From contig CBDEUR010000003.1 of NCBI GenBank assembly GCA_965243345.1, forward strand, positions 2,480,001 through 2,544,000: a stretch of 64,000 bases of DNA, written 5' to 3'. This document shows, piece by piece, positions 52,936-61,693 of this stretch (positions are counted from its first letter, which is position 1; every line of letters begins with the position of its first letter). The notes beneath the pieces are model-generated. The model ran no database searches. It was not told the origin of the DNA and worked only from the letters and a program-made list of their open reading frames with translations. The position numbers and the translations under genes were made by a program. The DNA comes from Bin52 sp965243345. GTDB taxonomy: Bacteria > Pseudomonadota > Alphaproteobacteria > Thalassobaculales > Thalassobaculaceae.

Positions 52936-53493
52936 CCGGACCTCGTCGATGCTGGTCTCGAGATCCTCGTTGACGATGACGTAGTCGTACTCGGAGCAGT
53001 GGCTGACCTCTTCGAGCACCTGCGCCATGCGCCGCTCGACGATTTCCGCGGGGTCCCGGCCCCTGGTGGTCAGCCGCCGGCGCAATTCGGCAGTTGACGG
53101 CGGCAGGATGAACACGCGTACAAGGTCCCGGTCGCCGCGTTCGGCCAGTTGCCTGGTTCCCTGCCAGTCGAGGTCGAACAGCACGTCACGTCCCGAGTCG
53201 AGGGCATCCTCCACCGGAGCGCGCGGGGTTCCGTAGTAGTGGTCGAACACGCGTGCGTGCTCGAGCAACTCGCCAGCATCGATCATCTGCCGGAACCGCG
53301 GCGCATCGACGTAGAAGTAGTCACGGCCCTCGACTTCGCCCGGGCGAAGTGGCCGCGTGGTGGCAGAGACCGACATCACCAGTTCGGGATCGGTCGCAAG
53401 CAGGCGGCGGGAGATACTGGTCTTGCCCGCTCCCGACGGCGAGGAGAGCACCAGCATGACGCCGCGCCGGCGAATCACCATCCCTCCCGTCAT
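52852..53493 (-). CDS. gmk: Guanylate kinase
   Basis: 213 aa. P-loop SSPSGAGKTS (about 17-26), GMP-binding SATTRPLRPGEVEGRDYFYV, lid region and DLDWQGTRQL are intact. The enzyme phosphorylates GMP to GDP. The RRRGVMLVLSSPSG start matches alphaproteobacterial relatives. The ATG at 53493 overlaps the yicC stop by four bases; later ATGs at 53481 and 53460 are less likely. The 3' end overlaps the convergent ksgA by 84 bases. Confidence 0.96.
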   Translation of the reverse strand: MTGGMVIRRRGVMLVLSSPSGAGKTSISRRLLATDPELVMSVSATTRPLRPGEVEGRDYFYVDAPRFRQMIDAGELLEHARVFDHYYGTPRAPVEDALDSGRDVLFDLDWQGTRQLAERGDRDLVRVFILPPSTAELRRRLTTRGRDPAEIVERRMAQVLEEVSHCSEYDYVIVNEDLETSIDEVRSILVGERRRRSRLTGLDGFVDRFRRGS

Positions 53494-54386
53494 TCCACGT
53501 TCTGCACCTGTTCGCGGAACCGCTCGGTCTCCGCCTTCAGTTCGAGTCCCAGGCGCGTGAGCGCCAGGTCGGCGGATTTCGAGCAGACGGTGTTGATCTC
53601 CCGGTTGAGTTCCTGGCACAGGAAATCGAGTCGCCGGCCGACCGGCCCTCCCTGTTCCAGAAGCGTGCCGCAGGCCGCCACATGCGCCTGCAGCCGGTCC
53701 GTTTCCTCCCGGACATCCGCCCTGGCCGCCAGCAGCGCCACCTCCTGGACAAGCCGTTCCTCGTCGAGTGAGGGCACGGTGCCCAGCAGTTCATCGGTCT
53801 GGCGCCGGACCCGGTGGCGAAGCAGGGGAGCCTGTTCCTGCGCCTGCTGTCCGGCCCGCTCGACCAGGGAGGCCAGCCCGGCCAGTCCGTCGGCCAGCAC
53901 CTCCACGAGCCGCGCGCCCTCGTGGCGTCGCATCTCGCACAGCCCGTCCAGCGCCCTGTCCAGGCCGGCCAGGATTTCGTCCAGCGCGGCCTCGTCGACC
54001 GCGTTGTCTCCGGGTTCGGGACGTTCCAGCACACCGTTGACCTGAAGCAGGACATCCAGCCGCGGCGCCTCCACCCGCATTCCGTCTCTTGCAAGCGCCT
54101 CGTGCAGGGCCAGCAGGTCGCGGAGCAGCGGCTGGTTGATCCTGACCGCGGCGGCTTCGCGGTCACGCCGCAACGTCAGGACCGCGGTCACCGATCCGCG
54201 CGCCAGCCGCGCTGCGACCATGCGCCGTGCCTCGGGCTCCAGTGCCGCTGGCCCCGCCGGTATCCGGCAGCGGATATCCAGTCCGCGGGCATTGACGCTC
54301 TTCAGTTCCCACGCCCAGTGCCAGGATCTGTCCGGGCCGGCCAGACCATCGGTCCGCGCATACCCGGTCATGCTCGAAACCGTCAC
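53490..54386 (-). CDS. YicC family endoribonuclease-like protein
   Basis: 298 aa from the GTG at 54386, which has GGTGGGG five bases upstream; a GTG at 54392 overlaps that site. SSMTGYAR at the N-terminus and LNREINTVCSKSADLALTRLGLELKAETERFREQVQNVE at the end (in pieces: DFLCQELNREINT, SKSADL, KAETERFREQVQN) are the classic YicC ends. YicC proteins are recently described RNases affecting small RNA stability. It sits between mltG and gmk, as in other alphaproteobacteria. Confidence 0.92.
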   Translation of the reverse strand: MTVSSMTGYARTDGLAGPDRSWHWAWELKSVNARGLDIRCRIPAGPAALEPEARRMVAARLARGSVTAVLTLRRDREAAAVRINQPLLRDLLALHEALARDGMRVEAPRLDVLLQVNGVLERPEPGDNAVDEAALDEILAGLDRALDGLCEMRRHEGARLVEVLADGLAGLASLVERAGQQAQEQAPLLRHRVRRQTDELLGTVPSLDEERLVQEVALLAARADVREETDRLQAHVAACGTLLEQGGPVGRRLDFLCQELNREINTVCSKSADLALTRLGLELKAETERFREQVQNVE

Positions 54387-54423
54387 CTGCACCCCACCAT
54401 CCGATCCTGCGGACCCGCCCCTG

Positions 54424-54452
54424 AATATACGGTCACGGGGTGGGCAACAAGG
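54424..54452 (-). promoter_or_regulatory. Possible yicC-gmk promoter
   Basis: A conspicuous TATATT (54429-54424, minus strand) in GC-rich DNA is preceded at 15-17 bases by TTGTTG/CCTTGT. The start would fall about 30 bases before the yicC start codon. Spacing of the best -35 is short, so this is tentative. Confidence 0.3.
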
Positions 54453-54547
54453 TCGTGACCGGAACCCGCCCGACGGCGGCCCTGCACGACCCCGTCCCGG
54501 AACCCGTCATCGGGCCGCGGTCACCCGTGCAACACGCGGAAACGATA

Positions 54548-54572
54548 GCGCGCGGGACCTGCCCCCGCGCGC
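54548..54572 (-). terminator. Possible terminator hairpin after mltG
   Basis: Perfect 9-base arms (GCGCGCGGG and CCCGCGCGC) enclose a 7-base loop, about 70 bases after the mltG stop on the minus strand. The RNA following the stem reads UAUCGUUUCC, a weak U-rich tail. Together with the promoter-like element 120 bases further on, this suggests yicC-gmk is at least partly separate from the acpP-fabF-mltG transcript. Confidence 0.4.
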
Positions 54573-54639
54573 CGTCCGGCACCACGCCTTTCCCGAAGAC
54601 GGCTCTCGACCACGTGCGCGGGTTCCTGCGCCGGTCCGG

Positions 54640-55653
54640 TCACTGCCTGGTGCCGTCCCCCTGACCGGCGGGCTCGGTACCCGTTCGGCGATCGCGCAGC
54701 CGCCGCCAGTTGCGAACGTTGCGCTGGTGCTCTGCCAAGGTGCGGGCAAAGGTGTGCCCGCCGGTGCCATCGGCAACGAAATAGAGATAGTCGACATCGG
54801 CAGGGTTGAGCGCGGCCCGAATCGATGCCTCGCCGGGATTGCAGATCGGGCTCGGCGGCAGCCCGGCTATGACATAGGTGTTGTAGGGCGTGGGTTTCTG
54901 GGTGTCGGCCCGGGTCATCGGCCGGTTCAGGCCGCGCGGCGCGATACCGTAGGCGACCGTCGGATCGGACTGCAGCTTCATTCCGCGGTGCAGGCGGTTC
55001 GCGAACACACCGGCGATCACCGCGCGTTCGTCGGGCTTGGCGGTCTCGCGCTCGATGATGGAAGCCAGGATCACTGCCTCTTCGGGCGTGCCGAAGGGAA
55101 GCCCGTGCTTGCGCTCCGGCCAGAGGCGCGCAAGCAGGTCCTGCATGTCCTTCTGCATGCGTGCGATCAGGCCGTCCCGGGTGTCCCCCCAGGAGAAATG
55201 GTAGGTCTCCGGGAGCAGCGAGCCTTCCTCAGGCTGGCGCGTGATGGTGCCAAACAGGCCGTCGCTCGCACTGATCCTGTCGAGCACCTGTCCCGTCGTG
55301 AGACCCTCGACCAGGGTGATGCGCCGCACGACGGTACGGCCCGACATCAGGATTTCCACCACTTCGCGGGGGCTGACCGAAGGCGGGAACCGGTACTCGC
55401 CAGCCTTCAGCCGGCTGGCATGGCCGGAGACCCGCGCCCCGAAGACAAACACCTCGGCATGCTGGACGACGCCGGCGCGCTTCAGGATCCCGCCGATTTC
55501 CTGGATGCCGCGACCGCGCTCGACCACCACCACCCGGGAGACATCCGACGGCCCCGGACGCGTGTATTCGGCGTAGCCCCAGATCGCCACGCCTGCCGCA
55601 ATGATGCCCGTCGCGAGAACCAGATACCCGAGCGTCAGCAGCACCCGCCGCAT
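54640..55653 (-). CDS. mltG: Endolytic murein transglycosylase MltG
   Basis: 337 aa. One N-terminal membrane helix (about residues 7-27), then a LysM-like/YceG domain with GRGIQEIGGILKRAGVV, and the catalytic block ILASIIERETAKPDER (about 195-210) followed by NRLHRGMKLQSDPTVAYG and PYNTYVIAGLPPSPICNPG. It cuts nascent peptidoglycan strands at the membrane. It follows fabF at 15 bases, the typical alphaproteobacterial order. Confidence 0.95.
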   Translation of the reverse strand: MRRVLLTLGYLVLATGIIAAGVAIWGYAEYTRPGPSDVSRVVVVERGRGIQEIGGILKRAGVVQHAEVFVFGARVSGHASRLKAGEYRFPPSVSPREVVEILMSGRTVVRRITLVEGLTTGQVLDRISASDGLFGTITRQPEEGSLLPETYHFSWGDTRDGLIARMQKDMQDLLARLWPERKHGLPFGTPEEAVILASIIERETAKPDERAVIAGVFANRLHRGMKLQSDPTVAYGIAPRGLNRPMTRADTQKPTPYNTYVIAGLPPSPICNPGEASIRAALNPADVDYLYFVADGTGGHTFARTLAEHQRNVRNWRRLRDRRTGTEPAGQGDGTRQ

Positions 55654-55668
55654 GGCATCCCGCCAAGA

Positions 55669-56934
55669 TCAGTTTGCCCGAGTCAGCACCAGGGACGCGT
55701 TGGTCCCTCCGAAGCCGAAGGAATTGGACATGACGTTGTCGATCCTGCGTTCCTTCGCCGTTCGGGGAACGAGGTCGATTCCGTCACAGCCGTCGGAAAC
55801 CCTGTCAAGGTTCAGCGTCGGCGGGGCCACGCCATCACGAATCGCGAGGATCGAATAGATCGCCTCGACCGCACCGGCTGCCCCCAGGAGATGCCCGATC
55901 GCCGACTTGGTCGATGACATGCTGACACTGCCGGCGGCATCACCGAACAGGCGCTGCACCGCCCCGACCTCGATCGCATCCCCGAGCGGGGTCGAGGTCC
56001 CGTGGGCATTGATGTAGTCGATCTGCTCCGGTGCCATTCCGGCACGCGCCAGGGCGTTCCGCATGGCCCGAAACGCTCCGTCGCCGGTCTCCTCCGGCGC
56101 GGTGATGTGGTGCGCGTCCCCCGACAGGCCGTAACCCGTGACCTCGGCATGGATGGTCGCGCCACGCCGGAGCGCGTGTTCGCGCTCCTCGATCACCACG
56201 ATTCCGGCCCCCTCTCCCATGACGAAACCGTCGCGATCCTCGTCCCACGGCCGCGAAGCCAGTTCGGGGGTGTCATTGAATCCGGTGGACAGTGCCCGTG
56301 CGGCAATGAAACCGGCAAGTCCCAGGCGATTGATCGCCGCTTCCGCGCCACCCGCAATCATCACGTCGGCCGCATCATCACGCACCAGGCGCGCGGCATC
56401 GCCGATGGCATGGGCGCCGGTGGCACACGCGGTTCCCACGGCATGGTTCGGACCCTTGAAGCCGAAACGGATCGAAACCTGGCCCGAGACCAGGTTGATC
56501 AGCGCCGACGGGATAAAGAACGGCGAAATCCGCCGGGGCCCGCTGTTCGCAAGCTTCAGAGCGGTTTCGTAGATGGTCTCGAGTCCGCCGATACCGGACC
56601 CGATCATCACGCCGGTCCGGTCCTGCCGTTCCTCGGTATCCGCCACCCAGCCGGACTGCTCGATCGCCTGCGCCGCGGCGCACAGTCCAAGCAGGATGAA
56701 CCGGTCCATCCTGCGCTGGTCGCGGGCCGGGACCCAGCAATCCGGATCGAAGAGCCCCCGGTCGGACGGACCGGCCGGAATCATGGCGGCAACCCGGCTG
56801 GCAAGATCCGAGACATCGAAATGTTCGACCGCCCGAATGCCTGACTGTCCCTCGATCAGCCGCGACCAGTTGTGCTCGATGCCGACTCCGAGCGGAGTCA
56901 CCAGGCCCATGCCGGTGATGACGGCGCGCCTCAT
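55669..56934 (-). CDS. fabF: Beta-ketoacyl-ACP synthase II
   Basis: 421 aa. Nucleophile Cys170 in GTACATGAHAIGDA, His311 (NAHGTSTPLGD), Lys343 and His348 (STKSAIGHLLGAAG) complete the KAS active site. It condenses malonyl-ACP with acyl-ACP in fatty acid elongation. It lies 55 bases after acpP and 15 before mltG. Start MRRAVITGMGLVTPLG is the standard FabF N-terminus. Confidence 0.97.
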   Translation of the reverse strand: MRRAVITGMGLVTPLGVGIEHNWSRLIEGQSGIRAVEHFDVSDLASRVAAMIPAGPSDRGLFDPDCWVPARDQRRMDRFILLGLCAAAQAIEQSGWVADTEERQDRTGVMIGSGIGGLETIYETALKLANSGPRRISPFFIPSALINLVSGQVSIRFGFKGPNHAVGTACATGAHAIGDAARLVRDDAADVMIAGGAEAAINRLGLAGFIAARALSTGFNDTPELASRPWDEDRDGFVMGEGAGIVVIEEREHALRRGATIHAEVTGYGLSGDAHHITAPEETGDGAFRAMRNALARAGMAPEQIDYINAHGTSTPLGDAIEVGAVQRLFGDAAGSVSMSSTKSAIGHLLGAAGAVEAIYSILAIRDGVAPPTLNLDRVSDGCDGIDLVPRTAKERRIDNVMSNSFGFGGTNASLVLTRAN

Positions 56935-56989
56935 CGCGTCCCGTCACCCGTCGGATTCATGCCGGCCTGACCCAGGCGGGAATGCACGC

Positions 56990-57226
56990 TCAGTCTGTTG
57001 CCTGCTCAATGAATGCGATCGCATCCTTGACGGTCACGATCTTTTCGGCTGCGTCGTCGGGGATTTCCACGTCGAACGCTTCCTCGAACGCCATGACAAG
57101 CTCTACCGTGTCAAGGCTGTCGGCACCGAGGTCATCAATGAAACTGGCGGTATCGGTCACCTTTGCGCCGTCAACACCCAGATGTTCAATGACGATCGAC
57201 TTTACCTTTTCGGCGACTTCACTCAT
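56990..57226 (-). CDS. acpP: Acyl carrier protein
   Basis: 78 aa, acidic. Phosphopantetheine attachment Ser37 lies in DLGADSLDTVELVM. The start MSEVAEKVKSIVIEHLGV is the canonical ACP N-terminus; an upstream frame extension is not conserved. It carries growing acyl chains for fabF, encoded next on the same strand. A promoter-like region with unusual A+T content lies about 90-120 bases upstream. Confidence 0.97.
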   Translation of the reverse strand: MSEVAEKVKSIVIEHLGVDGAKVTDTASFIDDLGADSLDTVELVMAFEEAFDVEIPDDAAEKIVTVKDAIAFIEQATD

Positions 57227-57314
57227 GTCGGCATTCCCCAGTTCCTTCAGCACACCGCCCTGTGCGAACCGGCCGCACGGGCGCGGTTGCTCCGCGTCAC
57301 TCAATGGAAACAGT

Positions 57315-57344
57315 CATATACTTCGCGCCGCGCGATTACCACAA
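57315..57344 (-). promoter_or_regulatory. Predicted acpP operon promoter
   Basis: Minus strand: TTGTGG (57344-57339), 18-base spacer, TATATG (57320-57315), in a local A+T-rich patch. The start would leave an acpP leader of about 80 bases. Prediction by eye from box similarity. Confidence 0.35.
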
Positions 57345-57381
57345 CTTCCCCTCGCTTGCCTAGCTCCGGCACCCCCGGCCT

Positions 57382-58686
57382 CTAGCCGAGCACGGAGAAG
57401 CTCGACTGCTCGTTCACCGGCCGCCGGCGCGAATAGAATCCGGTGTCGATTTCGCGGTCGATGCGGGGTAACCGGAACCGCATCGGACTGGCGTCCTGGT
57501 CGCCCCCGTTCTCGCACCACTCCACCAGCGACGCCATCATCTTCCCGGCGATCGCCGCGTTCTTGAACTGGTTGCCGCTCGAACCGCAGGCCATGTAGTA
57601 GCCGTCAAGCGCCGAACGGTCGTAGATCGGGATCCAGTCGGTCGAGGCGTCGTAGAGATCGACGACACCGCGCGCCCGGTTGGGAATGCCGAGCGTCGGA
57701 ACCCGTTGCGCGTAGCGCATGGCCTGGGTGGTCCATTGCTCGCTGAAGCTGCGGTCGTAGGCCTGGTCATCGTCGGTGAACACGTGCGGGTCGCACGGAG
57801 GATCCTCGCTGCCGATCAGGATGTGATTGCCGTGTTCCGGCCGACAGTAGCAGGCGATGTCCCCGTCGGACACCACGGTCCCGTCCCGCTCGAAGTCGAA
57901 CCCTTCCGGTGCCGGGACATGGACCACCTCCTGGCGCAGCGGCCGGGTTTCGATCGTCATGTCGTCCAGCACGCCCGCGAGTGCGTTGATCCGGGCAGAG
58001 CCGGGGCCCGCCACGTTGATCACAACCGGCGCATTGATCACCTCGCCGTCGTCCAGCCGCACACCGGCAACCCGGCCATTCCGCTGCACGATCGCGGTGA
58101 CCGTCGCGCCGAGCCGGATCCGGGCACCGCAGCGCACAGCCGCATCGGCGAGGTTGCGCGCCGACAGTGCCGGATCGGTGACATAGCCCCCGTTCGGCCA
58201 GTACACGGCGCCCTCGATCCGGTTCCCGTTCGACTGGCCGAAGCCCGGGTCGTCGGTCCGCTTCGCCGGAGCGAAACTCTCCAGGGAGTAGATCGGCAGC
58301 CGTTCGAGGATCTGCGCGCTGTCCCACTCCTCGAACGGGCAGTCGAGCATGGCGCTGAACCGCATGTGCCGGGCCAGCTGGTCGTTGCCGTCCGTCTTCA
58401 TGACCATGCAGCCGATTTCCCTGAACCGGGCAAGGTCGCTGCCGGACGGGGCCTCGAGGTAATCGGCCCAGTCACGCCAGTAGTGGTACCCTTCCCAGGC
58501 AAACGCGGTCCCGTCGAAGGTCGAGTAGTGCATGCGCACGATGGCGCAGGAGCCGGCGGTGGAGCCGTGACCGATTTCCCGGTTGCGATCGAGCGACAGC
58601 GTCTTCCACCCGGCCCTGGCTAGTTCGAGGCTGATCGCCGAACCGATCACCCCGGTCCCGATGATGATGGCATCCGGCTTGCTCAT
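57382..58686 (-). CDS. FAD-dependent oxidoreductase, DadA/sarcosine oxidase-like (DAO family)
   Basis: 434 aa. Dinucleotide-binding motif IIIGTGVIGSAISLELARAG (about 7-26) and the second ADP-contact LDRNREIGHGST open the DAO fold; the C-terminal GYYMACGSSGNQFKNAAIAGKMMA binds FAD. Such enzymes oxidise amines, D-amino acids or N-methyl amino acids. GGAGGA precedes the ATG. It is divergent from the formamidase-like gene across 130 bases, which could make an amine-to-amide nitrogen pathway; that is inference. Confidence 0.88.
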   Translation of the reverse strand: MSKPDAIIIGTGVIGSAISLELARAGWKTLSLDRNREIGHGSTAGSCAIVRMHYSTFDGTAFAWEGYHYWRDWADYLEAPSGSDLARFREIGCMVMKTDGNDQLARHMRFSAMLDCPFEEWDSAQILERLPIYSLESFAPAKRTDDPGFGQSNGNRIEGAVYWPNGGYVTDPALSARNLADAAVRCGARIRLGATVTAIVQRNGRVAGVRLDDGEVINAPVVINVAGPGSARINALAGVLDDMTIETRPLRQEVVHVPAPEGFDFERDGTVVSDGDIACYCRPEHGNHILIGSEDPPCDPHVFTDDDQAYDRSFSEQWTTQAMRYAQRVPTLGIPNRARGVVDLYDASTDWIPIYDRSALDGYYMACGSSGNQFKNAAIAGKMMASLVEWCENGGDQDASPMRFRLPRIDREIDTGFYSRRRPVNEQSSFSVLG

Positions 58687-58816
58687 GATGTCTCCTCCCC
58701 CCGCCCGGCATGAACCCTGTGTGCGGCACGTTTCCGTCCGGGCCGGTTGACATGGTGGCGGACCTCCCGGGTACGGTATCGATCCGCGCACCCGTCCGCT
58801 ACCCGGAACACGAGCC

Positions 58817-59764
58817 ATGTCCGCGACCCATCAACTGTCCCCCTCCCCGTCCACGGTGCACTGGGGCTTCTTCGACGCCGCTCTCGATCCGGTGCTCGAG
58901 ATCGCGTCCGGTGACACGCTGGTGCTTGAATCGGTCTCGGGCGGGCCCGAGGTCCTGCCCGGGCCGGGCTACCACGTCCCGCCGGAACTGCTCGACATCC
59001 ACCGGGAGGTCCCGCGTCCCCTGCCGGGGCACCTGCTCACCGGACCGGTCAGGGTCAGCGGTGCGCGGGCCGGGCACGTGCTGCAGGTCGACATTCTCGA
59101 GATCGGCCTGCGCCAGGACTGGGGCTACAACTACATCAAGCCGCTGTCGGGGGCGCTGGCGGGTGAGTTTCCCGAAACCGTGCAGATGACCATTCGCCTG
59201 CACGACGCCAGCGGCGAGGCGGAACTCCCCTGGGGAACGCGGCTGCCGCTCAGGCCCTTCTTCGGCGTCATGGGCTGTGCGCCTCCACCCGCCTGGGGGA
59301 TGATCAGCTCGATCCAGCCGCGGGCCCACGGCGGGAACATGGACAACAAGGAACTGATCGCGGGCACGACCCTGTACCTGCCGGTCTTCGTCGACGGCGC
59401 CCTGTTCTCCGCCGGAGACGGGCACGGCTGCCAGGGCGACGGGGAGGTGTGCGTGACCGCGGTGGAGACGGCGCTGCGCGGGCGCTTCCGGCTCACCGTG
59501 CGCGACGACATCCGCTGTGACCTGCCGTGGGCGGAGACCCCGGACAGCCTGATCACCATGGCGTTCGACGAGGACCTCGATGCCGCCGCCCGGGAGGCGC
59601 TGCGCCAGATGATCGGGCAGATCACCGCGCGCACCAACCTTGGCCCGGCCCAGGCCTACCAGCTGTGTTCGCTCGCCGCCGACCTCCGGGTGACCCAGAT
59701 CGTCAACGGCAACAAGGGCATCCACGTCGTCCTGCCGCGATCGGCTCTCGCCGGACCGGCATGA
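58817..59764 (+). CDS. Acetamidase/formamidase family protein
   Basis: 315 aa. FmdA/AmdA fold: GDTLVLESVSGG, the TGPVRVSGARAGHVLQVDILEI strand pair, PFFGVMGCAPPP, GGNMDNKELIAGTTLYLPVFV and GDGHGCQGDGEVCVTAVE, which carries family metal or active-site residues. It hydrolyses formamide or acetamide to ammonia and the acid. Length matches short family members. It converges with the helicase-fusion gene, leaving 39 bases between stops. Confidence 0.9.
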   Translation: MSATHQLSPSPSTVHWGFFDAALDPVLEIASGDTLVLESVSGGPEVLPGPGYHVPPELLDIHREVPRPLPGHLLTGPVRVSGARAGHVLQVDILEIGLRQDWGYNYIKPLSGALAGEFPETVQMTIRLHDASGEAELPWGTRLPLRPFFGVMGCAPPPAWGMISSIQPRAHGGNMDNKELIAGTTLYLPVFVDGALFSAGDGHGCQGDGEVCVTAVETALRGRFRLTVRDDIRCDLPWAETPDSLITMAFDEDLDAAAREALRQMIGQITARTNLGPAQAYQLCSLAADLRVTQIVNGNKGIHVVLPRSALAGPA

Positions 59765-59803
59765 CGGATCCCCGGCCCGTTGCGGGCGGGGTCGGCGGCC
59801 GCG

Positions 59804-61669
59804 TCAGGACCGCGGACGGTTCGGCAGGTACCAGTCGAAACGGTCGCGTGCCTCACCGATCTCCTCGCACGGTGCCTCGCTCGCGATCAGGACCAGGTAT
59901 TCCCGAGCCCGGGTCATTCCGACGTAGAGCCTGTCGAACATCCGCAACCGGTGCTCCGCGACCTCCTCGTCGGGTCTCTCCACATCCGGGACGGCCGCGT
60001 CCCCTTCATCCTCGCCAACGTACCGGCCCGGGAACAGCGACGCACCGAGCCGGAGGATCAGCACCGCCCTGAATTCCATTCCCTTTGCCCGGTCCAGCGT
60101 ACCGACCCTCACACCGTCGGGCAGGGTGCCGGCGGTACGCAGGTCCCCCAGGGGGGCGGTCCTCGTTCCCCTCGCGGACAGCGCGTCCGCGCACGCCCTG
60201 ACGTCGGCATTGTGCTTCATCAGAATGCCGATTTCCTCCGGCTTCAGGCCCTTCTCGTCCACCAGGCAGGCGACCTCGCGCAGCGCGCCCAGGATCTCGC
60301 CTCCCGCCTGGCACTGCAGGAAAACCGGCAGGCCGCCGTCACCGGCAGCTGCGAAGGAGGAAGGATAGGTGGCCGGAACCGTGTCGTGATCGGCGTTGCG
60401 GTACGCGGCACCGCGGATATCGCGGGCGGCATTCATGATTTCGCGGGTGGTGCGGTAGCCGGTTGACAGCCTGAACGACCTGTTCCTGACGTTGAGGCCG
60501 GCCGGTCCCGGCAGGAACCCTCCCGGATTGAACCTCTGGGCAGGATCATCAAGAAACACGAAGCCGTTTTCCGGAACCGGATTGTCGGGCGAGCCCACAA
60601 GAACGGCGCGCAGGAACCGCATCTGGGCAATGGTCATGTCCTGTGCCTCGTCGACCACGATGGCCCGGTAGCGTCCACCGCCGGTTGCCTCGGCACTGGC
60701 CAGCGCCCTGAGGATGACGTCCGCCCAGCTGTCGGTCCCCAGTGCCCGCATCCGCGCGTTCCATTCGTGCATCAGTCGCAGGCAGGTCTCCCGGTCACGA
60801 CGCCGGAACGACATCACGCGACCGACGCGCTGGAAGCGGCTGGTGTCGAGGTAGGTGTCATCGTCGGCGCACTGGCCCTTGATCACCCGTTCGATCTCCT
60901 CGCGCAGGTACGCGCGGCCGCACCGTTCGAGCGACGTGCCCGCAAGGACCGCGTCGCACGCGTCGCGGAATGTGTCGCTGACTGCTGTTGCGCGGACTTC
61001 GAAGTTTCCCAACTGCTCGCGCGCCACCTGATGAACAGACCTGAACTCGACATTGCCGGGGGGATCCGGCAGCTTCCGGAAGGCTTCCGCGAGGTGCGTG
61101 ATCAGGGACCTGCTGAAGGTGGTGAACAGGACGCGCTGGTCCGGGTATCTCCGGCCGGTCCATGCGGCCCGGTGCAGCGCGATCACCGTCTTGCCGGTTC
61201 CGGGTCCTCCCTGGATCCGCGCCGGGCCCGAGAACTGCCGGCTGACATGCTCCCGCTGCTCCGGGTGCAGGAACACCTGCCACTCCGCAAAACTCCCGGT
61301 AGCCCACAGCGCGTCCACGGGCTCGCGACCGGGAAACATGTCGCGCGGGTCGACGCCGGACGCCGCGTCGCTGTGATGGCCCTGGCGCTCCGACCAGCCG
61401 TATACCTGATCGTGGTGGCCGAAGTTGACGACCATCACCGTGTCCGGAGGCAGGCGTTCGGGGTCCGGCAGCGCCAGGATGATCCTCCATTCCTGCGATG
61501 CGCGGATCGAGAAGTGGTTGTGCCGCCGCGTGCTTCCAAGTTTCTCGAAGTTGAGCCCGGGATGCCTGAAGTCCTCGCGGAGCTGCCTGAGGGCTGTGTC
61601 GCACCGGTCCTGTTGCTCGGGGTATCGCTTCATCGCCCGCCAGAACTCCCTGGCAATCAGCAGGTTCAT
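59804..61669 (-). CDS. RelE-like domain fused to UvrD/Rep-type SF1 helicase
   Basis: 621 aa from the ATG at 61669; another ATG at 61693 would add eight residues. Residues about 3-95 look like a RelE/ParE toxin fold: IAREFWRAMKRYPEQ helix, HPGLNFEKLG, FSIRASQEWRIILAL strands and NFGHHDQVYGWSER. They are followed by SF1 helicase motifs: Walker A GGPGTGKT (154-161), VDEAQDM, GYRTTREI, DRAKGMEFRAVLI and RLYVGMTRARE. Similar fusions occur scattered in bacteria with unknown role; repair or defence are guesses. No antitoxin gene is adjacent. Confidence 0.85.
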   Translation of the reverse strand: MNLLIAREFWRAMKRYPEQQDRCDTALRQLREDFRHPGLNFEKLGSTRRHNHFSIRASQEWRIILALPDPERLPPDTVMVVNFGHHDQVYGWSERQGHHSDAASGVDPRDMFPGREPVDALWATGSFAEWQVFLHPEQREHVSRQFSGPARIQGGPGTGKTVIALHRAAWTGRRYPDQRVLFTTFSRSLITHLAEAFRKLPDPPGNVEFRSVHQVAREQLGNFEVRATAVSDTFRDACDAVLAGTSLERCGRAYLREEIERVIKGQCADDDTYLDTSRFQRVGRVMSFRRRDRETCLRLMHEWNARMRALGTDSWADVILRALASAEATGGGRYRAIVVDEAQDMTIAQMRFLRAVLVGSPDNPVPENGFVFLDDPAQRFNPGGFLPGPAGLNVRNRSFRLSTGYRTTREIMNAARDIRGAAYRNADHDTVPATYPSSFAAAGDGGLPVFLQCQAGGEILGALREVACLVDEKGLKPEEIGILMKHNADVRACADALSARGTRTAPLGDLRTAGTLPDGVRVGTLDRAKGMEFRAVLILRLGASLFPGRYVGEDEGDAAVPDVERPDEEVAEHRLRMFDRLYVGMTRAREYLVLIASEAPCEEIGEARDRFDWYLPNRPRS

Positions 61670-61693
61670 GGACAGGTCCCGGTCCGGTTGCAT

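Noticed and set aside
59775..59787. Hairpin GCCCG-TTG-CGGGC between the acetamidase and helicase genes as a terminator
   Set aside because: Only five base pairs and no U-run on either strand.
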